Assembly (NCBI RefSeq): GCF_020171985.1
Contig: NZ_JAIVAL010000009.1
Coordinates: 121,634 to 185,633, forward strand
Reading direction: 5' to 3'
Origin: Halobacillus halophilus
GTDB taxonomy: Bacteria > Bacillota > Bacilli > Bacillales > Halobacillaceae
Length of the DNA stretch: 64,000 nt
Of the stretch, positions 25,749 through 35,479 are shown one piece after another. Within the stretch, counting starts at the first letter, position 1. The number at the start of each line of letters is the position of its first letter. Position numbers and translations under genes: made by a program. The notes under the pieces were generated by a model that did no database searches, was not told where the DNA came from, and saw nothing but the letters and a program-made list of their open reading frames with translations.

Positions 25749-28700
25749 TTATGTTAATATTGCTTCTATTTTCCCATAGTCTCTATTTCGAACCTTCTCA
25801 GCAAGCAACCCTTGAATCTTCTCCCCTTCCACTGTGGTGGTTCCTTCTTCATTATGAAGAAGATAACGTGTGACTTTGGCTCCTTTATCACCGAACGTAT
25901 CTTTTCGATTTTCATTATGATAAGTAACCTCAATCTCACCCAGGAATGTAAAAGTTACCTGGTTACGTTCATTAAACAGCCAATCTGGAAGAAGTGGTTG
26001 AAGCTTTAGGGATAATTCGCCATCTTCAACAGAGAACATACTTTTACCGGCCATCATGGTTTGCCACATGGACAAAAACTCAGCCGTTGTGCCACTTAAC
26101 CGTGCTACAAACCCTCTGCCGTGCATACTTTCATCAGGATTTACGCTGCTTGCGATAAAGGAAGAGTTCTCTAAAGTACTTCTTCCATATACGGATGGAT
26201 CCATAAATGGTGGTAATGCATTCTTCAGATCCTCAAAGAAGTCTTCATATATACCAGCACTTAATAGACTTAATAAATATTTAAATTCCATGTGCATGAA
26301 TACTGATTCCCGCTCTAACCATCCCGGGGTAAAGGCTCGTGCACGGCCAAGTTCATAGCTCATGTCCTCTAATGACGTAGATGTCTTATACATGCCGAGC
26401 TGTTTATCATATATATCAGATTGACGTACTTGCTGGTGCAGTTCCTTTGCTTCTTGAGCAGTCATTCCTTTTAATGCTCGTGCTGGTCCTTCCAAAAAGT
26501 GCGGAAGTACATGAACCTGGAAACGTTGCACATTTACAAGCGAATAGCCTTTTTGATTCCTCTTAACTTGACCTTCTGCGTCCCTTTGAACCTCAAATTG
26601 ATCCGCTTCATAATAAAAGTAAGTAGGAACCAGACCGTTGCCCAGCTCTTTCGCCTTTTCTATTCCAGTATCTACTTTCTCCATAAATAACTGAAGCAGT
26701 TCCTGAACCTCAGAAGCTGATATTGATTTTTCTTTTCCATCCAGATTATACTTAATTGCTTCCCGATAAGATTCTCTAGCTGATGATACCGTATCCCAGT
26801 ATTCAAAGGAGGAAAGATTTTGCTGTAACGCTTCTTTAATCTCTTGTACCATAGTAAAGACTTCAACTGGCAAAACCGTATCCTCTTTATACTCACAATC
26901 CACCATAAATTGAAGTAACCGCTTCAACTCTACTGTTTCACTCATCCCTGAACCAAAAATGCCTGGAAGTCCATTCATGGAATCATTCCACCCAGGTTTA
27001 TTCGCCTCCATTTCAACTCCCATACCATAAGGGTCCAGTGTCGCGAATTTCATTAGGGCCAGCGAAAACAGTTTTGAAAACAGTGTACTTTTATATACTT
27101 GTCCGTCTTTTGTCTTCAACCAATTTCCATCTGTAATTTCATGGCTTTCAGTGAGTGCCCCATACTGACGAACCTTATCTCCTGCTAACACATATTTTTC
27201 TGAACGCGGATTGATGAAAGCTGGACTTTGAAAATAACGATAGGAACGATCATGGAACAATACATTTTGTTTTTGATCTGGATATACCTTTAAATAATTA
27301 ATGATCAAATCTAAGTTATACGTCCAATGATCTACCCAGTACCCTTCCCCGTACTCTGCGTCGATTTCCTGTGTACTGTGAGAAAGTACTGTTCTTAAAA
27401 ACGCTTCCGGTGAGACTTCCAAACTTATAGTCCGGTCCACTACCGATTGCATAATAGCACCTGGGGTAAACGAACTCTCCAACAGGTTCCTCATATATTC
27501 GAAATCGTCCTGACGGGTGAACAGGCTTTGTAACCATGACCAGTCCCCTAGTTCGTTCACCTCAAAGCGTGCTCCTTTTACAACTAGTGGATTATAACCA
27601 TCTGCCTGGATCAAACTCATAAATAATTTTATATTGTAATCTCCCACTTCAGGCTTAAAGAAGACGTCATTTCGACGATTTTGATTCACATCCCGAAAGT
27701 TTCCATTCCCCTGCGAGAAAAACTCCGGAGCTACAGAAAAGAAATTGTAATCGCGTTCCAGGTCCCCATGTTTACGAGAATAGACATAATAGAGAAACGG
27801 CTCTTTATTATTCTCCAGTAAAACCGGATACCCGCCACGAAGTACGTTATCTAAATAGCTTTGCTTCGTGTAGGCATCAAACATGTCACTTCCAGTATTA
27901 GAATGAACATCGCTTGTTAGATCATTTACCAGTCGTTGTGCTTCCTTATACTTCCTATCAAAATAAGCGGCTGAGCTAATTTCAGATTGTTTCTCTTCCA
28001 AAATAGTAAGGTCATTCACGTGACCAATCATCGTACGTAAATTCGTAGATTCATTCGGGGATAGAACACTTGAAAAAGCTGAAAAACCACATGGCACTTT
28101 GTTTGCCGTAATTTGCTTCGTTTGTAGAAGATCCTGTACCGAATTACTTTCAAACCTTTCTGGAAAGCGTAACGATGTATTTTCACCAAAAAGAATGGAT
28201 GCATCTACAATAGGCTTTAACAGCGAGCCATCTTCTACAAAGCTTGCATAAAAATGCCCCTTTGTAACTTCCTCCACTTCCGCTGTGTCCTGTGTGGAGG
28301 AGCGGACACGATAATAGGGAATGTAATTCTCTACATTAAACACATCCATCCAGCTTTTCAGTGTATTCCCTACAGCTTTATAAGCTGCATCCTCTATTCC
28401 AAAAGGAATGATGGCAGGTAAACCATCTACGATCTCAAGACTTATCTCCTCATCCGAGATATTTTCTACCTCCACTTTACGCATTAAAGCCGAGAAGTTT
28501 TCCTGTGGTAACGTAAAATAAGTCACGTTTGTTTGAATTCCATAGTCTTCATTTCGTTCTGTTATGATGAGTTCGTTTTCTTTTATATACATGTTCCTAG
28601 TTACAGTTTGTTTCGATTCCGTATTAAATGGTTCAAATAGGAAGCTTTCCTGGTTACGCTGAACCTTAATGAACGTGCGGAAGCCATTGGTTGAAACGCG

Positions 28701-28916
28701 CTCATAAGCCTGGTTGGCAGGAAAAAACTCAGTGATCGCATTATCTTTATCTTGTATTCCGAAGCTCACCATACCTTGCCCTCTGTTCACATAAAATGCC
28801 CACATCGGAACCCCGTACAATCCAGCTATCCCCGGCAAAAAACTCGAAAACGTCTTAGCCCGATCAAACTCTTCTATAACAAAATACTTTTCCTCATTAA
28901 ACGCATAATTTACCAT
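25749..28916 (-). CDS. Large GH94/GH149/GH161-like glycoside phosphorylase
   Basis: 1055 residues, no signal peptide. The N-terminal beta-sandwich (about 1-320) and the alpha/alpha-barrel part (about 340-900) fit clan GH-Q-type phosphorylases often annotated 'cellobiose phosphorylase'. Catalytic-region motifs are EGYWVDHWTYNLDLI (524-538) and KPGWNDSMNGLPG (640-652), where Asp645 corresponds to the WND general acid of GH94. A Glu nucleophile is not needed by such inverting phosphorylases. The length suits GH149 or GH161 (beta-1,3-glucan phosphorylases) better than GH94 itself (about 800). Expected reaction: beta-glucoside + phosphate to glucose-1-phosphate. Exact family and linkage not determined. 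GAGAGGGG sets the start. Confidence 0.78.
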   Translation of the reverse strand: MVNYAFNEEKYFVIEEFDRAKTFSSFLPGIAGLYGVPMWAFYVNRGQGMVSFGIQDKDNAITEFFPANQAYERVSTNGFRTFIKVQRNQESFLFEPFNTESKQTVTRNMYIKENELIITERNEDYGIQTNVTYFTLPQENFSALMRKVEVENISDEEISLEIVDGLPAIIPFGIEDAAYKAVGNTLKSWMDVFNVENYIPYYRVRSSTQDTAEVEEVTKGHFYASFVEDGSLLKPIVDASILFGENTSLRFPERFESNSVQDLLQTKQITANKVPCGFSAFSSVLSPNESTNLRTMIGHVNDLTILEEKQSEISSAAYFDRKYKEAQRLVNDLTSDVHSNTGSDMFDAYTKQSYLDNVLRGGYPVLLENNKEPFLYYVYSRKHGDLERDYNFFSVAPEFFSQGNGNFRDVNQNRRNDVFFKPEVGDYNIKLFMSLIQADGYNPLVVKGARFEVNELGDWSWLQSLFTRQDDFEYMRNLLESSFTPGAIMQSVVDRTISLEVSPEAFLRTVLSHSTQEIDAEYGEGYWVDHWTYNLDLIINYLKVYPDQKQNVLFHDRSYRYFQSPAFINPRSEKYVLAGDKVRQYGALTESHEITDGNWLKTKDGQVYKSTLFSKLFSLALMKFATLDPYGMGVEMEANKPGWNDSMNGLPGIFGSGMSETVELKRLLQFMVDCEYKEDTVLPVEVFTMVQEIKEALQQNLSSFEYWDTVSSARESYREAIKYNLDGKEKSISASEVQELLQLFMEKVDTGIEKAKELGNGLVPTYFYYEADQFEVQRDAEGQVKRNQKGYSLVNVQRFQVHVLPHFLEGPARALKGMTAQEAKELHQQVRQSDIYDKQLGMYKTSTSLEDMSYELGRARAFTPGWLERESVFMHMEFKYLLSLLSAGIYEDFFEDLKNALPPFMDPSVYGRSTLENSSFIASSVNPDESMHGRGFVARLSGTTAEFLSMWQTMMAGKSMFSVEDGELSLKLQPLLPDWLFNERNQVTFTFLGEIEVTYHNENRKDTFGDKGAKVTRYLLHNEEGTTTVEGEKIQGLLAEKVRNRDYGKIEAILT

Positions 28917-29106
28917 AAATGAACCCCTCTCTTATCTTTATTGGCTATATAATAATCAGGTGGATATTTAAAACCAGGGAGTTTTAAGCACCCTGACACT
29001 TGTCCAACACCATGAATCCGCCTTCAAAAAGTAGTTGATTTAAAGTATTCCGAATAACTCCCCTTTGTAAATAAAGATAAAAATCTTTTTATTATGTAGG
29101 AATAAG

Positions 29107-29130
29107 GTGAAGGTAAGCATCCTTCACCCC
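29107..29130 (-). terminator. Hairpin between permease and phosphorylase genes
   Basis: GGTGAAGG pairs with CCTTCACC. The T tract is poor, so it may only attenuate or protect mRNA. Confidence 0.45.
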
Positions 29131-29154
29131 TCTTTCTTCTTATCAAAATGTATA

Positions 29155-29168
29155 CGAAAGCGGTTTCG
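29155..29168. promoter_or_regulatory. Candidate LacI operator upstream of the phosphorylase gene
   Basis: CGAAA-GCGG-TTTCG on the plus strand resembles the site at 32522-32531. LacI-family proteins bind such short palindromes. Confidence 0.55.
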
Positions 29169-29186
29169 ATAACATTGTAACATATC

Positions 29187-30017
29187 TTATCCTTTAACTG
29201 ACCCTGCGGATATACTACTAATGATATATTTAGAGAAGAATAGAAATGCAATCATGATTGGGACAACAGAGATAGCGATTCCTAGATACATAGAGCCTAG
29301 ATTCTGGGCTACTTGAGAACCCTTCAAGAATCCCATTAATACGGGCAGGGTATATTTTTCTGGTGAGAAAATGACAACCAAAGGCAAGATATAGTTGTTC
29401 CATGAGCCGATAAAAGTAAAGATGGACATCGTAGCTACCGCTGGCATCATAATCGGCAGGGCAATCGTATGGAAAATTTTAAGTTCACTTGCTCCATCCA
29501 TACGAGCTGCCTCCAATAGGGAAGGGTGCAAGGTAGATGCAAGATATTGTCTCAAGAAAAACACCACAAACGGACTAGCAATAGCCGGGACAATAAGTGG
29601 AATGAAGGTGTCCAGGAATCCCAGTGCCTTATTCAACTCGTAAAATCCAATTAGCCCTAGTTGTCCTGGGACCATCATCATAAGCAGCATGAAGATAAAC
29701 AATTTATTTTTTCCTTTAAAATTATAAACTGCAAACCCAAATGCCGTTAATGCAGAGAAGTAGCCACTTAATACCGTTACGGTCACAGAAACGATTAAAC
29801 TATTTTTAAAACCAGCCCAAATGTTGACGTAATCCATCATAGTTTTGTAGTTTTCGATTAATGCATTTCCAGGAAGGAAAGAAAATCCCATAATGATATC
29901 TTTAGTTTCTCGGGTAGCATTAACGATCATCATGTAAAATGGAATAAAGCTAATAACCGCTAATAGAATCAAGAGACTATATATAAGTGTTTTGTTTAGA
30001 TACCTTCTCATATACAT
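29187..30017 (-). CDS. Sugar ABC transporter permease, MalG type
   Basis: About 276 residues with six membrane segments and the EAA loop EAARMDGASELKIFHTIALP that docks the ATPase. Of several ATGs I chose 30017, seven bases after GAGGG. It overlaps the end of the upstream permease gene by about 40 bases, a sign of translational coupling. It forms the inner-membrane channel with the MalF-like partner. No ATPase gene is in the locus; a shared MsmX-type ATPase is the usual solution in Bacillaceae. Confidence 0.92.
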   Translation of the reverse strand: MYMRRYLNKTLIYSLLILLAVISFIPFYMMIVNATRETKDIIMGFSFLPGNALIENYKTMMDYVNIWAGFKNSLIVSVTVTVLSGYFSALTAFGFAVYNFKGKNKLFIFMLLMMMVPGQLGLIGFYELNKALGFLDTFIPLIVPAIASPFVVFFLRQYLASTLHPSLLEAARMDGASELKIFHTIALPIMMPAVATMSIFTFIGSWNNYILPLVVIFSPEKYTLPVLMGFLKGSQVAQNLGSMYLGIAISVVPIMIAFLFFSKYIISSISAGSVKG

Positions 30018-30963
30018 GTACATTCCCTCTCTTCTTCGCATTTTTTGCTTTGCGTTTTTTAGATTTACTGGTAGCCTTAGAACCATTTACTTCACGGTAC
30101 ATCGATTTAAAGGTTATCGCTGAGAAGACCACTGTAATCAAGAACAACATATACGCAATGGTTGCTGCATATCCATAGTTGTTATACCGGAACGCTTGAT
30201 TGTATAGATAAAGAACCATCGTATTCAAGGCCCCTTCAGGGTTACCGAGTCCATCCGTTAACAGCATCGGTAAATCAAACAATTGCAATCCCCCGATGAG
30301 GGAAGTGATCATGACATACAACATAATAGGTTTTAATAATGGTAACGTGATATAAAGGAAAGTTTGAATTCTGTTAGCACCATCGATTAAAGCAGCCTCG
30401 TAATACTCTTTTGAAATCCCTGAAACCCCTGCCATTAATACGATAAAGGTGTAACCAAACCACATCCACGTTAAGATAAGGGAAACAGATACTTGTGCTG
30501 TAAATGGTTGATTTAGCCAGTTAATTGGTTCTGAAATCAAACCAATATTCATGAGAAATTGGTTAACCGATCCATAATGCCAATCAAGCATAATATTAAA
30601 TAGAATGGCAACGGAACTTATGGTAATTAAGTTCGGTAAATAGAAGATGGCCCGGAAAAAACCAAGACCTTTAATACGAAAGCGAAGATCAGAGAATAAA
30701 GCTGCCAAAAATAAGGCAATCCCTAATTGTAGAGCAAAGTTGAACCCCCAGATCTTCCATGTGTTCACAAAAGCTTCTAAAAATTGTGTGTCCGTAAAGA
30801 TACGAGCGTAATTCGCTAAACCGATAAATTCCGGGGAACCATAGCCTTCATAATGGGTAAACGTATAGTAAAAAGTTAATAAAACAGGGTATATATTAAA
30901 TATGAGGAAAATGATAAAGAATGGAGCGATAAAATAGTATCCTTTATGATCTAACTTCTTCAT
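29977..30963 (-). CDS. Sugar ABC transporter permease, MalF type
   Basis: About 328 residues, six or more membrane segments, with the EAA motif EAALIDGANRIQTFLYITLPLL. The C-terminus is very basic (SKATSKSKKRKAKNAKKRG). The ATG at 30963 follows GAAGGTG by six bases; a GTG three codons earlier is also open. It pairs with the downstream MalG-like permease and the upstream binding lipoprotein. Confidence 0.92.
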   Translation of the reverse strand: MKKLDHKGYYFIAPFFIIFLIFNIYPVLLTFYYTFTHYEGYGSPEFIGLANYARIFTDTQFLEAFVNTWKIWGFNFALQLGIALFLAALFSDLRFRIKGLGFFRAIFYLPNLITISSVAILFNIMLDWHYGSVNQFLMNIGLISEPINWLNQPFTAQVSVSLILTWMWFGYTFIVLMAGVSGISKEYYEAALIDGANRIQTFLYITLPLLKPIMLYVMITSLIGGLQLFDLPMLLTDGLGNPEGALNTMVLYLYNQAFRYNNYGYAATIAYMLFLITVVFSAITFKSMYREVNGSKATSKSKKRKAKNAKKRGNVHVYEKVSKQNTYI

Positions 30964-31062
30964 CGTGTACACCTTCTTCCTTTATACTTACAAGGGTGTC
31001 TCCATACAATTGGGGATACCGATGTTCTTTCATGTCATCCACGAAACACTCACGTAATCGAT

Positions 31063-31103
31063 AAAAGGGAGAGGGTAGAATATTTCTATCCTCTCCTCCT
31101 TTT
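31063..31103 (-). terminator. Attenuating hairpin between binding protein and permeases
   Basis: On the minus strand AAAAGGAGGAGAGGATAGAA pairs with TTCTACCCTCTCCCTTTT. It has a short T run and sits right after the binding-protein stop. Partial termination here would give more binding protein than permease. Confidence 0.7.
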
Positions 31104-31107
31104 GTGT

Positions 31108-32448
31108 TTATTTTGGTGTTTTGATCTCTGGATAAGCATTTTCAACTGCTTTGTAAAACTCTTCAATCGCTTCTTCTTTTGTGAGTTTGCCCTCTACATA
31201 TTCAAGAACCTTTGAACCTAGTAATGTATCGATTTGCTGGTCGTATTCGGTTACGATGCCAGATTCAATTTTATTAGCTTCCTCCAGGAAGAATTCGTAA
31301 TTGTTTTGTCCATCTAAGAATGGCTCACTGAAATCATCTTTAATTTTGTTGGTAACTGGAAGATAAGATAGTACATCGCCAGTATCTTTCGCCCAATCTG
31401 TTAAAAACTCTTCGTCATGCGTCATCATTTTCACAAATTCCCAGGCCATTTCCTTGTTTTTAGAACCACTATAAATTCCTAACCAAGTTCCACCCCAGAA
31501 ATATGGTGATGGCCCTGATGTAACAGCCCAATCCCCGGCTGTATCTTCCGCATTCAATTTAAGTACACTGTGCAATCCCCACGTTGGCAGGGCATATGAG
31601 AATACTTCCGTCTTATCCTTTGAATCTTCTTTCACCTCATCCCAGCCACCGTTGTAGGCAATGGGACCATTCATAGAAGCAACCCAGGATGGAGACCATT
31701 CTGGAGCAAACGCTGTGTAATCTTTTTCACGAAGTTTCTTCGCATGATCAAAATAGTTCAGCTTTGCTTCCGTCATAATTAACTCATTATTTTCATTAAC
31801 CCATGGCTGTGGGTCTTCACTCTTAGAGAACCAGCGAATAGCGCCTTCATCCGGGAACAGGCGATAGCCTTCTTCTTTTAACTTGTCCCCTACTTCAAAC
31901 ATACCGTCCCACGAAGACATCATCTCTCCGATTTCTTTCGGATCATCTGTACCTAATACTTCGTTCGCAATACTACGACGATAGAAAATACCGCCAGGCG
32001 TTGTTTGCCATGATAGGGCTTTAACATTTCCTTCTGAGTCTTTGCCTAAATCAAAAACGTACGGTACGTAGTCTTCGCTCCACTTATCTACGCTATAGGG
32101 TTCAGCAGATAAATTCTCCCAATAATTCCGATCGGTCCACTCTTTTAAGAAAGCAATTTCACCCGTAAATACGTCAGGTGCTCCAACACCGCTTTCCAAA
32201 ACTGGCTTCAACTTTGTTGGATAATCGGCGATTGGAATAATGGTTAACTCTACCTTCATCCCATGTCTTTCTTCAAAGGTTTTAATTGGCTCCTTCAGTT
32301 CATCTGTAAAGGACCAGACCTTCAGCACGTCATCACCTTTTTTACCTGAATCTTTACCTTCGTTTGAGGATGCCGTATTGGAAGAACATCCAGCAACAAA
32401 TCCTACTAGTACAACAAGGGTAAGCATCATACTTAAGAACTTTTTCAT
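31108..32448 (-). CDS. Sugar-binding lipoprotein of the ABC importer (family 1)
   Basis: 446 residues. Lipobox VAGC (Cys21) after a typical signal peptide, then a MalE-like fold (VWSFTDELKEPIKTFEERHGMKVELTII; GAPDVFTGEIAFLKEW; a C-terminal KEMAWEFVKMM hinge). It captures an oligosaccharide, probably a beta-glucan fragment given the downstream enzymes (inference). AGGAGG precedes the ATG. First gene of the transport operon, with a LacI-type palindrome upstream. Confidence 0.93.
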   Translation of the reverse strand: MKKFLSMMLTLVVLVGFVAGCSSNTASSNEGKDSGKKGDDVLKVWSFTDELKEPIKTFEERHGMKVELTIIPIADYPTKLKPVLESGVGAPDVFTGEIAFLKEWTDRNYWENLSAEPYSVDKWSEDYVPYVFDLGKDSEGNVKALSWQTTPGGIFYRRSIANEVLGTDDPKEIGEMMSSWDGMFEVGDKLKEEGYRLFPDEGAIRWFSKSEDPQPWVNENNELIMTEAKLNYFDHAKKLREKDYTAFAPEWSPSWVASMNGPIAYNGGWDEVKEDSKDKTEVFSYALPTWGLHSVLKLNAEDTAGDWAVTSGPSPYFWGGTWLGIYSGSKNKEMAWEFVKMMTHDEEFLTDWAKDTGDVLSYLPVTNKIKDDFSEPFLDGQNNYEFFLEEANKIESGIVTEYDQQIDTLLGSKVLEYVEGKLTKEEAIEEFYKAVENAYPEIKTPK

Positions 32449-32521
32449 TTTCCCTACCTCCTATTAGTTTGACGATATTATAGTTAGAAAGACGCTTAAG
32501 TCTTTTTCTATCAAGTTTGCT

Positions 32522-32531
32522 AAACCGGTTT
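32522..32531. promoter_or_regulatory. Candidate LacI operator upstream of the binding-protein gene
   Basis: A perfect palindrome, AAACCGGTTT, lies about 75 bases before the start codon. It shares its AAACCG half with the site at 29155-29168. Confidence 0.6.
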
Positions 32532-32583
32532 CGATTTTGAATAAAAAAATATAAGTTCGATTAAATTACGTTAATTTGCTTGA

Positions 32584-33591
32584 TTAAATACTCCTGCATG
32601 AACCTCTAATCATAAGTTCAACTGGGACAACAATACTCTTCACATCTTTTTGCTTTGCATGGATTTGATGGAGTAAGAGTTCTCCAGACTTCACGCCGAT
32701 TAATTCGGTTTGCTGTCTAAGGGTTGTTAAGGATGGGTGAAGTATTTGAGAGACTTCGATATCGTCAAAACCAATCACTGAATAGTCCCCTGGAACCTCA
32801 AACCCTGCTTCACGAATCGCATGAATAGCCCCAATTGCCAAATTATCTCCTGCTGCATAAACAGCTGTGGGTGGGTCTGTTACGTTTAATAGGTTCGCCA
32901 TAGCTATATGGCCACTTTCTCTTGATAGGAAACTTCCAACCATAATGTACTCTTCTGGAACCGATAGTTGGAAAGATTTCATAGCTTCCATATATCCTTG
33001 AAGCCTTTGTTTCCCAGCGAAAGTGGATAGCTGACCTGAAATGTGGGCAATTTTACGATGACCTAATGAGTGCAGGTACTGTACAGCTTCTATACTTCCT
33101 CGAATATTATCTGAATAGACGACACTGGAATTCGTGCTGGGCAGATCAATGACCACGGACGGCAGTGAACTATTCATTAACTCCCGTACCTGCTCGTCTT
33201 CGGAGGCCGAGCACACAATAATCACGCCATCAACACCGCGGTACTTGAAGTAATCGAGATAAGTTGTTTGCTTATTTCTTATACTTCTTGAAGCAAAAAG
33301 CAGATCGTACCCTTCGGCATCTACATACTGCCTAAAGCTTTCAATGACGGCGTTAAAGAATGGGTGATTCATTCCTGCCCCTTGTGATTCATCGAAGACT
33401 ACCCCAATAATCCAAGACTTCTTCGTTGTTAAGGATCGGGCATGTGAGTTTGGTAAATATCCTAATTCCTCTACAGCCTCTAATATGGCTTTCTTCGTTT
33501 TCAAACTTACATTCTGATAATTGTTAAGTACCTTTGATACTGTAGCTGCCGAATATCCTGTCTGCTTTGCAATCTGGTAAATGGTTACCAT
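32584..33591 (-). CDS. LacI-family transcriptional repressor
   Basis: 335 residues from the ATG at 33591 (AGGTG seven bases upstream). The N-terminal HTH reads TIYQIAKQTGYSAATVSKVLNNY, with the hinge helix SHARSLTTKKS. The periplasmic-binding-like effector domain follows (IGVVFDES; FDDIEVSQILHPSLTT). Likely local repressor of the glycan operon, released by an imported sugar or its phosphate. Confidence 0.93.
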   Translation of the reverse strand: MVTIYQIAKQTGYSAATVSKVLNNYQNVSLKTKKAILEAVEELGYLPNSHARSLTTKKSWIIGVVFDESQGAGMNHPFFNAVIESFRQYVDAEGYDLLFASRSIRNKQTTYLDYFKYRGVDGVIIVCSASEDEQVRELMNSSLPSVVIDLPSTNSSVVYSDNIRGSIEAVQYLHSLGHRKIAHISGQLSTFAGKQRLQGYMEAMKSFQLSVPEEYIMVGSFLSRESGHIAMANLLNVTDPPTAVYAAGDNLAIGAIHAIREAGFEVPGDYSVIGFDDIEVSQILHPSLTTLRQQTELIGVKSGELLLHQIHAKQKDVKSIVVPVELMIRGSCRSI

Positions 33592-33745
33592 ATTTGAACA
33601 CCTCTTGCATATTAAACACACGATCTAAATCGATAAACAAACACATGAAAACCCTTACATTTAATTGCTAAAAACACAACTTCAATTGCCTTCACTCCAA
33701 ATGAAAAGCAATTTTCTCTAATGTCTCAACCTCCTCTTTTTAATG

Positions 33746-33758
33746 GTAAAGCGTTTAC
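33746..33758. promoter_or_regulatory. cre/LacI-like palindrome upstream of the lacI gene
   Basis: GTAAA-GCG-TTTAC is a perfect dyad. Read on the minus strand, TGTAAACGCTTTAC matches the catabolite-responsive element consensus at most positions, so CcpA control or autoregulation is possible. Confidence 0.55.
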
Positions 33759-33921
33759 ATCCTTATTGTAATGCAGTATTCTCATTTACATAATGCACCA
33801 AATTTCATATATGGTGACAGATTTTCAGGTTTTACTTTTTTTAGTCTTATATTGGTTTTTAATAGGGAATTCTATATACCTTGTATTTACAACAGTACCA
33901 CTCAAAATATTGGATCCTCTC

Positions 33922-33957
33922 AAAAAAAACGCTTGTGCATATTACACAAGCGTTTTT
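33922..33957 (-). terminator. Terminator of the yesN-like gene
   Basis: AAAACGCTTGTG pairs with CACAAGCG followed by T8 on the minus strand; the stem touches the stop codon. Confidence 0.85.
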
Positions 33958-35479
33958 ACATATATAATTTTTCGCGGTATTCCTTCGGAGAAATTCCCTC
34001 AATATCTCGAAACACTCTGGAGAATTGTTTCGAATTACTAAAACCTACTGCTTCACTGACCTCAAAAATTTTATTATCCCTATTAGTCAATAAATCTTTA
34101 GCTTTCTGGATACGAACCTTTTTTATATAATCAACAAAGTTCTCCCCTGTATATTCTTTAAATAAGTGACTAAAATACGAGTAGTTCAAGGAAATATAGT
34201 TGGAGACAACGGCCATATTTAAATCTTTATGCGCATTCTGGTGAATAAAGTCAATTGCCTTTTCCATAACATTATCACCTGTGTAAACAGATTTCATTTC
34301 CTTCATATATTCATGGAGGTACATGGTTAATTCTTCAACCGCATGAAAATAGTCATAGATATTGTCATAATTGAACATATCTCCAACCTTGTCATAGAGC
34401 TTAAATATCTCGATGGATTCTGTTCCAATCTGGTTAAAGACTTGATCAAAAATAATTCTATTAATAGCTTTACTTAGAGATTCCATGTAAGTTATTTTGT
34501 AATCCTGTAAGGCTTCAATATTGAATAACTCCAGCATAGAAGATCGAATTTCATTTTGCCGATCTGTCCCCAACATATTGAAAATTTTTTGGAGAACTTG
34601 CTCTTCCTTCCGAATAGTACTCTCTTTTTTGGCCTTCACTTGTTCATAAGTAAAGATTCGTTGATTAGGGAATAAAAATGCATAAGTTAAGGCTTCATTT
34701 GCTTGTTTATATGCTTCTTTCATTTTCCCCATGCGGCTTTCCTTCTGACTAATAGCCATACATAAATGACTTGCTGTCTCCGAATCGTTATTCTCTGCAG
34801 CCAGATATAATCCTTCTATATTTTCCGTAAACACTACAAGATTTCCGTTCATGTCAATGAAGCATAAGGAATGATTGTCAACATGGCGGATCTGCTTCCT
34901 GATAAGATGAAAAAACTCATTTTTGACAAGTGTTCCTTTTTTACCTTTGAAGTGGAAAACTCCCGCATAAAAACCGTCTGAATACGGATACAGTTGAAGC
35001 TTCTGAGCGATTTCTTCTACCCTTTCTTCATTTATTGTTGGATTGAGTAACATATAATTCAATTGATTGGTTACATACTCATCCTTTTCATTCTGTAAGG
35101 CGTTTTTTTCGTCCAGCTTATCTTTTGCACTAGTTATGACGTTAAACAGTTCATTACGAACAACTGGCTTAAGCAAGTAATCCATTACTTGAAATTTAAT
35201 TGCTTGCTTTGTATAAGTAAAATCATCGTATCCACTTAATATAATAATAAGAGGTTTTGATTCCATGTCCTGCAAATGTTCAATGAGTTGAATGCCATCC
35301 ATACGCGGCATTTTTATATCCGTTATGACGATATCCATTTGATTTTCTTTACATACATCAAGTGCTTCTATACCGTCCGATGCTACCTGTATGTCACATT
35401 CTGCAAACTTTCTTTCCAGCATCGCTTTAATTCCTAAACGAATCATACGTTCATCGTCTACTACTAATATCTTCATCAT
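33956..35479 (-). CDS. YesN-type response regulator (REC + AraC HTH)
   Basis: 507 residues. The receiver domain (1-120) has acidic residues VVDDE and phospho-acceptor Asp54 (VITDIKMPRMDG). A middle sensor-like region follows. The C-terminal AraC double HTH (about 400-505) ends in VGFSNSKQFSRVFRDIEGISPKEYR. The start overlaps the end of the kinase gene by four bases (ATGA type). It should activate carbohydrate genes when phosphorylated by the adjacent kinase. Confidence 0.95.
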   Translation of the reverse strand: MMKILVVDDERMIRLGIKAMLERKFAECDIQVASDGIEALDVCKENQMDIVITDIKMPRMDGIQLIEHLQDMESKPLIIILSGYDDFTYTKQAIKFQVMDYLLKPVVRNELFNVITSAKDKLDEKNALQNEKDEYVTNQLNYMLLNPTINEERVEEIAQKLQLYPYSDGFYAGVFHFKGKKGTLVKNEFFHLIRKQIRHVDNHSLCFIDMNGNLVVFTENIEGLYLAAENNDSETASHLCMAISQKESRMGKMKEAYKQANEALTYAFLFPNQRIFTYEQVKAKKESTIRKEEQVLQKIFNMLGTDRQNEIRSSMLELFNIEALQDYKITYMESLSKAINRIIFDQVFNQIGTESIEIFKLYDKVGDMFNYDNIYDYFHAVEELTMYLHEYMKEMKSVYTGDNVMEKAIDFIHQNAHKDLNMAVVSNYISLNYSYFSHLFKEYTGENFVDYIKKVRIQKAKDLLTNRDNKIFEVSEAVGFSNSKQFSRVFRDIEGISPKEYREKLYM

